A DNA stretch of 64,000 nucleotides from Anaeramoeba flamelloides (taxonomy: Eukaryota; Metamonada; Anaeramoebidae). Positions within the stretch are counted from its first letter, which is position 1; each line of letters starts with the position of its first letter. Positions 35,541 through 45,708 of this stretch are shown piece after piece. The notes beneath the pieces are model-generated. The model was not told where the DNA came from. It ran no database searches and saw only the letters and a program-made list of their open reading frames with translations. Location of the stretch: positions 11,971,001 through 12,035,000 of the forward strand of contig JANTQA010000070.1 of the NCBI GenBank assembly GCA_027625915.1, read 5' to 3'. Position numbers and translations under genes: made by a program.

Positions 35541-35560
35541 TATTAAAAAATTTAAAATTA

Positions 35561-35759
35561 CAGTCAGTTTCACTTTTAAGGCACAAACTTCCAACGAAAT
35601 TTAAGGCACAAAAAAAATCTCAAATTAAAGCACAAAATTTAAATTCTAGTAAAATGGATTGTAAAAAAAAAAAAATTACAAGTTTTGTGCCTTAATTTGA
35701 GATTTTTATTGTGCATTAAATTTCGTTGAAAGTTTGTGCCTTAAAAGTGAAACTGACTG
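35561..35759 (+). mobile_element. Palindromic MITE inside the LINE, copy 7
   Basis: Complete copy flanked by TA. Only 20 bases separate it from copy 6. The LINE frame resumes at NKNSLNPIDIKEIF. Confidence 0.92.
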
Positions 35760-35761
35760 TA

Positions 35762-36640
35762 ATAAAAATTCATTAAATCCAATTGACATAAAGGAAATTT
35801 TTGATCAAGATAAAATTAAAGAAATAATCAAATTTCAAAAAAATAAATCAGATAAAGAATTTGACAAAATAAATCATTATAAGTTTATAAAAAAACCAAC
35901 CAATTCAATATTTATTAAATTATAATTATTTTATTAAAACAGTTCAAAATATTTTTTTTAAATTGGATAACAGACGAAACTGAAAAAAGTATAAATTTTA
36001 TTAAAAAAAGAAATTTATTATTTATTCATAAATCGGGGGATGAAGGCGAACCATTAAATTATCGACCTATCTCTATAAATCAATCTCTTCCAAGATTTTT
36101 TTTTAAAATTAATATACATTGGAATTCAAGACTCATGGGACTTGATTTCAAAAAAACAATTTGGATTTAAAAAATATTTTGGAACAAGAATTGCTGTTTT
36201 AAATTTATTGAGAAAATTTAAAACAATAAAAAATAAAAATAAAAATACAGAATACTTTGTAGTTACTATAGACATACAAAAATGTTTTGACTCTATACAA
36301 CACTCGTTAATATATCAATCTATTAAAAAATTTATCAAAAAATGAAACAATTAAAAATTGGCTCTTGAGATATTAAAAAAAAAGAAGGAATTGGAGTTTA
36401 TCAAGGAGATCCCTTATCACCAATTCTCTTCGCATTTATATCTCATTTCCTACTAGAAAAGTTAAAAACTTTAGCTGTTCATGTTCAAATGTATGCAGAT
36501 GATCTTATTCTTATTATGAAAGGGCCATTAATCTCTCTAAAAATTAATTTAGAAAGGATTTTTGAAATAATAAAAAGATTAGGGATGAACCCACATAATA
36601 AAAAACCAAATATAAAAAAGAATTAAAAGATATTTTTTAT
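35762..36640 (+). pseudogene. LINE reverse transcriptase domain (frameshifted)
   Basis: Contains the RT fingers/palm blocks in order: LNYRPIS, FGFKKYFGTR, DIQKCFDSIQHS, GVYQGDPLSPILFAF and YADDLILIM. The two Asp of YADD and the Asp of DIQKCFD are intact. Frame changes occur near 35930, 36140 and 36360. Confidence 0.9.
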
Positions 36641-37611
36641 CTTGGGATTTGGTTAGAAAAAAAACACACATCTTGAATATAATTTCAAAAAAAGTAGAAA
36701 AGTCCTTGGAAACACTTAATCGATTGTTTCAACAAAATAAACTCAACAATGGAGTCAAAATAACTTCTTTCAAAGCTCTCATTTTAAGTCAACTTTATTA
36801 TGGTCTTGAAATATTTGACTTGAAACAAAATGATTTTGAAAGAATTGATAGATTTATCAATAAATCAGTCACAAATTTCTTACAAATTAATATCCATTCA
36901 CCTCGATTAATTTATAAAACTGAAGCAAAAATTGATCTCGCTAGATTAAAAGTATACCGAAGAAAATATAAATTGATAGAAAAATTAGATTTCTTAAATT
37001 TAAAAAAATTAAAAAACAATACTAAATTTTCGAAAATTGGAAAATGAAAATATTAATTGGTACACTAAGGGATTAAAATTATTAGATTTAGAATTAAAAG
37101 TTTTTCGATTAACCAAATTGGAAAATTCACCTAGTTGGAAAGTTCAACAATATCTAAAAATTATAAAACAACAAAATTGCAATTTCAAACAACAAAAATA
37201 TTTAAACTGGAAAGCTTCAAAAACAATTCTAAAATTTCGTCATTTTACTAATTGTTTAAATAGGTACTCTTATGTAACAAGTAAAAATAAAAATAAAAAT
37301 TGTGATTTATGTAAAGAAAAGTTAAATATTGATATCATTGTAGATTTCGATCATTTTTTATGGGACTGTCCGGCCTATAAAATAAATCGAAAAATCTGGA
37401 TATCTGAATTTTTTGAAAAAAAATAAAAAAATTAATAATATCTCCGATATTATTAATAAAAAGAATTCATCATATATATTATCATTAGTAAGTGATAATA
37501 AAATTTGTGATTCTTTAACAAAATTTCTAAAAAAAAGTTTAGAAATTAGGGCACACAGGAGAAAAGCAATTTTCTCTCTTCAAAAATAAAAAAAATAAAA
37601 AAAAAAAATTT

Positions 37612-38000
37612 CCAAGAGTTTTAAACAGAAAATCCACTTTATATTGTTTTGGTGTTTTCAAAAGAGAAAAACAAACTATTTTAATATTTTTAAATATAAA
37701 GTCTCTCACGTAAATAGGAAATCACGAATTACCCTATTTTTTTCTAATATATTTAAAGCAATTACACCCTACCTGTGTTTTAATTGTTTTTTTTTTTTTT
37801 TTCGTTACATTCATTGTTTTTAAGTTTTTTCATATGCGTTTTTTCACATCCCAGAAACGAGAAGTGTGATTTCAAAAGAATTCGAGGACTTTTTCAAAAA
37901 AGAAAAAACGAAAACAATGAATGAAACGAAAAAACGTGTAAAAAAGTCGAAAAAACGCGATTTTATAAATCTTTTGTCGTTTTCAAACGAAAAAACGTAT
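37612..38000 (+). repeat. Foldback-like repeat F, copy 1
   Basis: Shares long blocks with 41312-41700, such as CATCCCAGAAACGAGAAGTG and TTCAAAAGAATTCGAGGACT, both followed by AAACGAAAA-type runs. The T-rich part (37795-37860) is roughly the inverse of the A-rich part (37895-37970), for example ATTCATTGTTTTTAA against AAAACAATGAAT. The 94-codon frame across it is repeat-derived. Confidence 0.75.
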
Positions 38001-38095
38001 TACCCTATGATGTATACCAGCACATGCATTAGCGTGTGTGTATGCGTTGTAATTATTGATAATATATATATATATATATACAGGTATGACATTTT

Positions 38096-38160
38096 TGTAA
38101 ACGGAAAACACGAAAAAAAACAGCGAATTCCATGCGTTGCGACCGCGTAGACTAAAGAGT
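38096..38160. other. CpG-containing patch after a TA run
   Basis: After ACAGGTATGAC the sequence includes ATGCGTTGCGACCGCGTAG, unusually rich in CG dinucleotides for this DNA. A similar ACAGGTATGACG then CGCACGCGTGAGCGACGCG arrangement occurs at 40073-40140. Confidence 0.5.
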
Positions 38161-38581
38161 TTTTCGAAAATTCGCGTTTAATTGTCGATATTTCTTTATT
38201 TATCTTACTTGAATCAAAAAACTATAAATTATTGAAACTTAAAAACAAAAAAATATCCAAATAACATTTAAAATAATGAATGATTTATTTTATTTATTTT
38301 ATTTGGTTTGTAACTTAAAAAAAAAATTAACCTCAAATTTCAACTTTTTAAAATTTATTTTGTTATTAAATAGTTTTCAAGAAAAAATTTCTTGATCGAT
38401 CACAAAAAAAGAAAAGTAAAAACAAAAAAAGATTTTAAATTCTGCTGAAAAAAAATATACTTATCAGATTCTACAAACTAAACTGTATTTTGTGGACTAT
38501 GCTGAAAATTTCTCTTCATTGGTTAATTTGCTTTTCTCTATCCGTGTTGGAGTTAATAAATATAATGAGAGAATGAGTGTA

Positions 38582-38779
38582 CAGTCAGTTTCACTTTTAA
38601 GGCACAAACTTTCAACGAAATTTAAGGCACAATAAAAATCTCAAATTAAAGCACAAAATTCAAATTCTAGTAAAAATAAATTGTAAAATAAAAAATTCCA
38701 AATTTTTGTGCCTTAATTTGAGATTTTTTTGTGCCTTAAATTTCGTTGAAAGTTTGTGCCTTAAAAGTGAAACTGACTG
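38582..38779 (+). mobile_element. Palindromic ~200 bp MITE, copy 8
   Basis: CAGTCAGTTTCACTTTTAAG to GTGAAACTGACTG, TA on both flanks. The arms are near-perfect. Confidence 0.92.
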
Positions 38780-39311
38780 TATGTTATAAATAAAGTTCTA
38801 TTTGAATTCTTTTAAAACACAAATAAATGAGGAGGGAATTATTACTTAAGTGGAGTACATCTTGAAATTATTTTCACAATGATACAAAAACCCTTTTTTG
38901 ATTTCTAAATGGGTATTTTTGGTCAAAAATCAATAAAATAATTATTTCAAAACAATTTTGTAAAAAGTAAAGTAGAAAAAATGAATTTATTTTACAACAA
39001 AATACAAAACAGTATTTGAAAGAAAACTACTTTTTAGGAATAAACTGTGGTGATAATGTTGGTAGGAAAAATTTTTTTAATTCGAAATTCCTAACAAAAA
39101 AATTTTTTTTTGAAATTTAATTTGTAGTTCATAAGATGAAATAGAACCACCCTGGGAAAAATTATTTCTGATCAATTATCCAAGTTAGAAATTGAGAAAA
39201 CAATTTTTTTGAGTGATAAATTTTTCCTTTTAAAAAAAATTTTTTTGTGATCAATAAAATTGTTTATGTAGAGAAAAGAGTGCTATTTTCCCATAGAAAA
39301 AAAAAATATGA
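38780..39311. other. Non-coding spacer
   Basis: AT-rich, with no gene or clear repeat. Confidence 0.4.
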
Positions 39312-39753
39312 CTGTTATGAGAAAAATTTTGGACACAGAAAAATGGTTGTACAGCATTTTTAATTGGGAACATTAGTAAAATTTCAAATCAAATCCTATT
39401 GATAACCATGTGACTTTTATATAAATCCAGGTTTAAATGTGTTACAAGTTCATTAATCTATGGTGTGTGTTGAATACTCATTTGAATGGTTGATAACCAA
39501 AGTAGATCATGCTATTTTAACAAAAATCTTCATTGTAGTAAAGTTTACTATTAATTCTGAAAATAGTAATTTTTAAACTTGCTTTAGATTATAAGAGATT
39601 AGGTTTTGAAAAAGTAGAATTACATTAATAGTTATTCTAATAAGTAGATTATTGTTATTTTCTTTAGTTATTTCACAAACAAATGAAATTAAAAATCATT
39701 TTCAGTAATGTTCCCAATTAAAAATGCTGTCGAACTATTTTTCTCTCAACAGT
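39312..39753 (+). mobile_element. 442 bp TIR MITE with 3 bp TSD (TGA)
   Basis: Full-length partner of 11864-12304. They are collinear throughout, sharing for example TTTATATAAATCCAGGTTTA and GAATGGTTGATAACCAAAGT. It is flanked by TGA at 39309-39311 and 39754-39756. The different TSDs of the two copies show independent insertions. Confidence 0.88.
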
Positions 39754-39789
39754 GATCTGATCTAAATTGGAATTGGTAAAAAAGTGAAA

Positions 39790-40015
39790 ATTGTTCTACT
39801 TTTTTTCCCATCTAAATACCAATTTTTTTTCTTGGTGTTTAAAGCGTTTACAATTTTCAAAAGATTTAAACGCAAAAACTCTTTTTGATTTTTTGGCGTT
39901 TAAAAAATCCAAAATAAAACGCTTTCAACGAGTTTTAAACAAAAAAACTCCCAAACAAACGGAAAAACGCGAATTTCCGTTGAATTTAACATGTTTAAAA
40001 TGTATTTCGTCCTAC

Positions 40016-40016
<1 letters not shown>
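39790..40016 (+). repeat. Repeat F-related segment, diverged
   Basis: TTTAAACGCAAAAACTC, AACGAGTTTTAAACAAAAAA and CGTCCTACCTGT resemble the first half of repeat F (AGAGTTTTAAACAGAAAATC, CCCTACCTGTG). An internal GGTGTTTAAAGCG / CGCTTTCAACGAG inverse relation suggests a foldback. Confidence 0.45.

Positions 40017-40018
<2 letters not shown>

Positions 40019-40067
<49 letters not shown>
40019..40067. repeat. (TA)n microsatellite, ~49 bp
   Basis: Uninterrupted TA dinucleotides placed between CCTACCTG and ATTCACAGGTATG, two words that are inverse of each other. Confidence 0.9.
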
Positions 40068-40071
<4 letters not shown>

Positions 40072-40088
40072 CACAGGTATGACGATTT

Positions 40089-40140
40089 TGTTGATGTCAT
40101 GAAACGTGTTGGCGCACGCGTGAGCGACGCGTAAAATTCG
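40089..40140. other. CpG-rich patch
   Basis: Contains GTTGGCGCACGCGTGAGCGA followed by CGCGTAAAATTCG. Many CG dinucleotides in about 40 bases stand out sharply from the AT-rich background. Function unknown. Confidence 0.55.
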
Positions 40141-41311
40141 TTTCCCTGGTATATATAGCATATATATATATATAATATTATATATCCGTAGAAAATTTTT
40201 TAAACAGGAATTCTAAAAAAAAAAAAAAAAAACAGTAAAGTTCATGCGCAATGACTGCATATAATAAAGATTGTTTTTATTTTTCTTAGTATATATCAAA
40301 AATCACTCTTTATTGAAACAAAAAATCAATAAAAGTAATATTAAAATATATTAAAATAATAGGAATTATAATGTATTGTACACATTTATTTTATTTTGTT
40401 ACGAAAAAAAATTATATCTAAAAAAATTGTATTGAACTTTATTTTGATGAAATGAAATAATTTTATAAAAAAATTTATGATAGATCACAAAAAAATAAAA
40501 CAGTAATAAAATATCTATTAATATAATTGATTAAAAATCAAATGTATAAGATACGTAAATTTAAACCTTCTGTACTGGTGAAAGGCAATTAATAATTAAG
40601 TTTTGTTGATTTGCCTATTTCCCCTTGTTATTTAAAAATGAATAAGCATTATAATAAAATGAGGGAACGTAATAAAGAAATATTATTATTATTCTTAAAA
40701 AAAAATAATAATAAATTGAAGGGTTATCACTTAGGTTGACACATGGATTTAATTTTTTTCCATCAGTTAAACCAAGATTATTTTTAAAAATGGCAAAAGT
40801 AGTTATTTTGGACATACAAAACAACAAAAGAACAGTTTGAAAATAATTTTTTAAAAAGTTAAATAATAAAAAATGAAATGATTTTTGACGATGAACTAAT
40901 CAAGGGGTAATAAGCATATAAAAGTTAAGAAATGAGAAATTTGTTGTTAAATTGAGTAAAAAAATTAGTTTTAAAGTTGAGTATATCGTATGAAAAATTT
41001 AATAAAATAATTATCTTGTTTATAAGTTGAAGGAAAAATTCAAATGAAGAAAAAAAATTACTGATCACATTTTCCCAGTCAGTAATTATGAAAAAAAATT
41101 TTTTTTAAGCTAATAATTTGAAATATTTTTATTGTGATCAATAAAAAATATTATAGATGACGTGTAATCACAATGTAAAAAAATTGGGTGAACCGATCTA
41201 ATTTGGAAGAGGTAAAAAAGTGAAATTTTGAACTTATTTTTTTCCTCAAATTTAATTTTTTTTTCAAAAAATAATATCTTTTACTCGTTGAATAAAGTGT
41301 TTAAAATTTTC
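40141..41311. other. Non-coding spacer
   Basis: AT-rich. TA runs at about 40150-40180. No supportable frame. Confidence 0.4.
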
Positions 41312-41700
41312 ATGAGTTTTAAACGAAAATCCCACTTTGTGTTGTTTTGAGGTTTTAAATTTAGAAAATAAAACTATTTTCACCATTTTAACACCAAACC
41401 CCGCCACTTAAATCGGAAATCGCATTTACCCTTTACCTTAACCCTTTTAAGGAAATTTTTTCCTACCTATGTATTAATTAATTTTTTTTTTTTAGTCGTA
41501 TTCATTGTTTTTAAGTTTTTTCGTTTGCGTTTTTTCGCATCCCAGAAACGAGAAGTGTGATTTCAAAAGAATTCGAGGACTTTTTAAAAAAACAAAAAAC
41601 GAAAACAACGAATGAAACGAAAAAACATATAAAAAAATCGAAAAAACGCGATTTTTTAAATCTTTTATTGTTTTGAAACGAAAAAATGTAATACCTGTGT
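41312..41700 (+). repeat. Foldback-like repeat F, copy 2
   Basis: Close copy of 37612-38000, most similar between 41500 and 41690. It contains GCGTTTTTTCGCATCCCAGA and CGAAAAAACGCGATTTTTTA. The first copy's frame is disrupted here by substitutions and deletions, so it is not under coding constraint. Confidence 0.75.
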
Positions 41701-43129
41701 TATTATTATTATTTATTTTCTTAACAAATATTTATGATTAATTAAATATTAATCATAAATATTTTAAAAAATTATTTATTTTTATTCTTTTTATTAATTG
41801 TTGTTGTTTCTCACAATTAACCAGAACTAACTCAATTCTAACATTTCAATTTATTTTGCATTTTTTGTTTAATTTTAAAGAGTAATTTTTACATTAGTTT
41901 TTTATTTTTTTTCTTAAAATTTAATATGTATGTTAGTTTCAATAATATAGTTTTCAGAAATTAATAATAAACTGTTCATTATTAATAGTTGAATCTTCAT
42001 AAAAACTATAATTAAAAATAGTTTTAATCTTGAAATTATTTTCTGTTTTTCCAAGTTAAAATTCTGATTCTAATAGTTAACAATTCTGTAATCTTCAAAA
42101 TAACAAAAAAAAACGTTTTTATTTTTTTTAATAAAGGTTTTTGTTTTTTAAACTTTTGTGATTCTTTTTGTTCAATATTTGTGAAAAAAAAAAATTATTT
42201 CACTGAGAGGTTTGGTTTTAAATTCAATTTTTTTTCAATTATGTTATCATTTTTTTTTTTTTTCAAAGATCCAAAGATTTTTCAAATGGGTGTTAAAAAC
42301 TTGTTCTTTAAAATATAATGAAGAAAAAGATAAAAGATTATTCTTTCTGAATTTTTACCAAATCTTCTTAGTCTTTGCAAAAAAAAAAATTGGTCTTAAT
42401 TTTCTTTTTGGTAAAAAAGTATTGTTGGTTGAAAAAATGTATTTTATCAAGTATGAAAAAGTTATATTTTAAGGCTATTAACTCTCTGACTTGATAATTT
42501 AATTTAATTTTAAATCACAAATCTTCAAGTTTACAATAATTGAAAAGTTTATCATTTTGAATACTGTTGTATAACTAATTTAGAATTAATAAAACACCAA
42601 GTGACTTAATTGAATCTTATGAGGAAAAATAATTACATAGAATATTAAAATTAGTGTATCATATTTCTGTGATTTCTGTGATTTCTGTGGTTTCTGTAAT
42701 TTGCTTTTTCATAAAGTAATGAAAAAATCCTGTTTTCTTTTTAACTGTTAGAATGAATATTTTCAAAGATCTGGATTTTTTTTTATTTTAAAGTTTGGTT
42801 AGCCAAAGTGATCCTATCTGGGAAAAGAATTGAAAAAAAAATAGATTTTTACGAGTTATTTTGATGTGATTGATTGATTTAAATATAGGAGGCAATATAT
42901 TCCTATTTTTCTCTATGGAGAAATAAAAATAAAAAATTTATAACTTATAAAAAAGAAGAAGAAATAAATAGAGAAAAAATATTAAATAACAAGTAATTAA
43001 TTACAAAAAAAAGTCAGGTAGAACTTTAAAAAAAATTGGAAAAAAAATACTCTATCCTAGAGACCTCTAGAAAAAAAAATTAATTATACCCTTAATTAAT
43101 AAAAAAATATAGATAGGTGGAAATAAACT
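41701..43129. other. 1.4 kb region without a supported gene
   Basis: AT-rich, with a small tandem repeat at 42663. The last 250 bases may be upstream parts of the LINE fossil that follows, but no motif can be read there. Confidence 0.4.
42663..42698 (+). repeat. 9-bp tandem repeat, 4 units
   Basis: Three exact ATTTCTGTG units and a fourth, GTTTCTGTA. Confidence 0.9.
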
Positions 43130-43330
43130 TATAAAAGGGTGTTGATTAGAAGTATATGAATGGGGCATTTTATTGTCTAAATTATTGAGATTCACCTCCC
43201 ATTATATTAAGAGAAAAAAAATAAGAATCTTTCAAATATGTCGAGATGTTAACAGATGATTTGATATTAATAATTGAAGTATTAATTTCAGAAATTGATC
43301 AAAATTTTGTGGTAATAATATTCGTATAAT
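43130..43330 (+). mobile_element. Decayed LINE RT fossil
   Basis: One frame gives DSPPIIL where the intact LINE has GDPLSPILF. About 75 bases on, DDLILII lies where the LINE has YADDLILIM. Stops and frame breaks intervene. The order and spacing agree with the element at 33262-37589, though each match is short. Confidence 0.5.
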
Positions 43331-43773
43331 TTTATCCAAGAATTTAGAATATTTTTAAATAAATATATATATAAGCACTTGATACAAAAAAAATAAAATA
43401 GTTGGGAAATTAGTTTTGAAAAAGAAAAAAAGTACAAAAAAAATTCAAAAAAGTTAAAGATAGTTTAAAAAAAAACTAATTTTTTTATAAAATTTTAAAA
43501 ATTAAATGGTAAAATCTAAAAATCAGAAATCAAAAAAATATTCAGAAGTCAATTTTATTTTAGATTAATTATTTTTTATCCAACTAAAAAGTTATTTCAA
43601 CTTATGGGATGTTTGTATTTTAAAAAATTCTCAATATTTTCAAAAAATCAAACACCTTCCCCAATGAATTTATTTTTCAACCTCAAGTTAAATTAGATCA
43701 ACTGAGAATTTGAATCCATGAAAGAGGATTTAAATTCAAAAAGAAACTATAACTTCAAGATTGATAACACATA

Positions 43774-43973
43774 CAGTCAGTTTCACTTTTAAGGCACAAA
43801 CTTTCAACAAAATTTAAGGCACAAAAAAATCTCAAATTAAGTCATAAAATTTGCAATTTTTTTTTTTTTACAATTTATTTTTACTAGAATTTGATTTTTC
43901 TGCTTTAATTTGAGATTTTTTTTTGTGCTTTAAATTTCGTTGAAAGTTTGTGCCTTAAAAGTGAAACTGACTG
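43774..43973 (+). mobile_element. Palindromic ~200 bp MITE, copy 9
   Basis: CAGTCAGTTTCACTTTTAAG to GTGAAACTGACTG with TA flanks. It has a T run near the spacer. Confidence 0.92.
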
Positions 43974-44738
43974 TATCACAAATTTTCAAAAAAAAAAAAA
44001 AAAAAAAAAAGAAAATATTAATTAGGAAATATAAATAATTAAATTATTTAAATTAAAAACTCAAAATACTTTTAGATAAAACTTCATAATTAAAAGTACA
44101 AAGTGAAAAGATTAAAAAATAGTTCAAAATAAAGAAATATAATAAGAATAATATCATAGAGTAATGTAGTATAGAATATTTAAGTGATGCTAATTAAATA
44201 AGTTTTTCAAGCACTTAAATAAATAAAGAAAAAGTAATTTTTTTACTTAATTTTTTTATATTCTGAAAAAAGCTAACCGAGATATATTTTTGGATTTGAG
44301 AAAAAACTAGAAAATTAAGGAAATTTTTATTAATATTTCTTAAATTAAAAAAAAAGCATAATAATAAAAAATATTTAAAAGGGAAGAATAGATCTTTCCT
44401 TTTCTGAATTTGGAAACTTCAAAATTATGTATAAGATATTCTTAGGTTTATGATACAAATTATTTAAGGAATCACTCTTTCACAAAAATGGACAAAATTT
44501 TCACAATATTGTAATTGATAATATTATATGGTTACAAATTTTATATCTTTAAAGTTACAAAAAATTCTGATTGACTTCAAAATCCAGAGATAATTTTTTT
44601 TAGTGAGTTGATTTTTTTTTTTCAGTTTTTTATAAAAAAAATCAATCAGTAAAATTGATTTTATTCCTTACATTATAAATGGATTTTAGTCAGTTTATTT
44701 CCATTTACATCATCATTTTATTATGATATTATTCATAA
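43974..44738. other. Non-coding spacer
   Basis: AT-rich, with an A run directly after the MITE. No gene seen. Confidence 0.4.
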
Positions 44739-45152
44739 CCATTTTGGAAAAAAAGTTAAACAAGGTTTTAAATTGGGAACATTAATATTACCAAAAATGA
44801 ACAGTAAAATCAATGAAAAGAAGAAACCAATTAACTTCAAATAATAAATCCAATATATTATTTTCAATCAACCCAACACATACAATTTAAATCTATTCTA
44901 TTGATTTATCGAAATTGTTGGTGTGGTTTTGGAGATCTCAAAAATAATCAATTTTTTTGAACTAAATTTTTAATAATTGATCAATCAAAGAAAAACTCAT
45001 ACACCAAAAGATAGTATTAAAAAAACTGTTATTGTGCTGAATACTTCATTTTGTATTTATTTATTTATTTATTCTTTTTTTCATTGATCTTAGTTTTCAT
45101 TTTCAGTAATGTTCCCAATTAAAAACCTTGTTTAACTTTTTTTCCAAAACGG
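44739..45152 (+). mobile_element. 414 bp TIR MITE with 3 bp TSD (TAA), third family member
   Basis: Left end CCATTTTGGAAAAAAAGTTA and right end, inverted, CCGTTTTGGAAAAAAAGTTA. The inverted ends continue for about 45 bases to a TTGGGAACATTA core shared with the elements at 11864 and 39312. It is flanked by TAA on both sides. The outermost bases differ from the other two copies, so it is a sister subfamily. Confidence 0.8.
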
Positions 45153-45708
45153 TAATAACGAATCAAAATTTGACTGGTTATCTTTTAATGATAAAGAATC
45201 TTAAAATTCGATATGAAAATTTCTAATGAAATATTTTAACCTTGGCCCATGTTGTAGAGCGCTGCAAAATATTGGTGTTTCTTGGGTTTTCTTTTTGAGA
45301 CTGAAAATCAATAAATTTTGGGAATAAACAGAAAACTCAAGAAAAGCTATTGGTGGTTTTTTAAACCAAAAGAATTGAATAAAAACAATGAATATACTCA
45401 ATTCTTTCAAATTAAAAAAAACTGAACTGAAAGTAAGAGGAATTTAATTTGTTCCCTTCGAAAGAATAAAAAAAAAAAAAAAAAAAAAAAGTAGAAATTT
45501 TTTTCAGCTTTGATTTTTTATTAAAAAAGTTAAAAAAATTTGAAAATATTTTTGAACATAATTTGGACCAAAACATATTCAAGAAACACAGTTCAAAATA
45601 ATTTTTTGAACCTAACCGATTGAAAATCATTTTTTCAATAATTACCGTTTTGTTTTCTTTTTCTTTTAAACTTTAATAAAAAAAAAAGAATAAAAAGAAA
45701 TTTAAATA
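45153..45708. other. Upstream region of the alpha-kinase-like gene
   Basis: Non-coding. Contains an A run at 45470-45490 and a foldback-like piece (TCTTGGGTTTTCTTTTTGAG against AACAGAAAACTCAAGAAAAG) at 45275-45345. The 30 bases before the ATG are A-rich. Confidence 0.4.

Larger units (their letters stand above)
33262..37589 (+). mobile_element. Non-LTR retrotransposon (APE endonuclease + RT), broken
   Basis: The first intact segment (33262-34167) has a Lys/Asn-rich N-terminal region, then the start of an apurinic-type endonuclease: IASLNICGLN near 33918 and CLIQESK near 34007. After a frameshift GGDFNLNENK and LDYFLTNF follow, then ISDHNTI at 34462, the terminal His motif. The linker includes FWKTLNKIRE. 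RT motifs follow with further breaks: GEPLNYRPISIN near 36046, DIQKCFDS near 36271, YQGDPLSPILF near 36397 and the catalytic YADD at 36492-36503. The C-terminus carries a C-x2-C...H...C zinc motif (CDLC, DHFLWDC) near 37300-37375, and the protein ends near SLQK at 37589. The tail is A-rich. Four MITEs and several frameshifts make it non-functional. I saw no LTRs and no separate gag-like ORF. Confidence 0.9.

Noticed and set aside
34483-35695. Recurring peptide (LQSVSLLRHKLSTKFKAQK) in several frames, looking like a repeated protein motif
   Set aside because: It is the translation of the palindromic MITE arm, not a protein domain.
37866-38150. 94-codon open frame
   Set aside because: It sits in repeat F. 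The second copy at 41312 does not preserve the frame.
39791-40102. 103-codon frame ending in Tyr-Ile repeats
   Set aside because: The Tyr-Ile part is the (TA)n microsatellite and the rest is repeat-derived.
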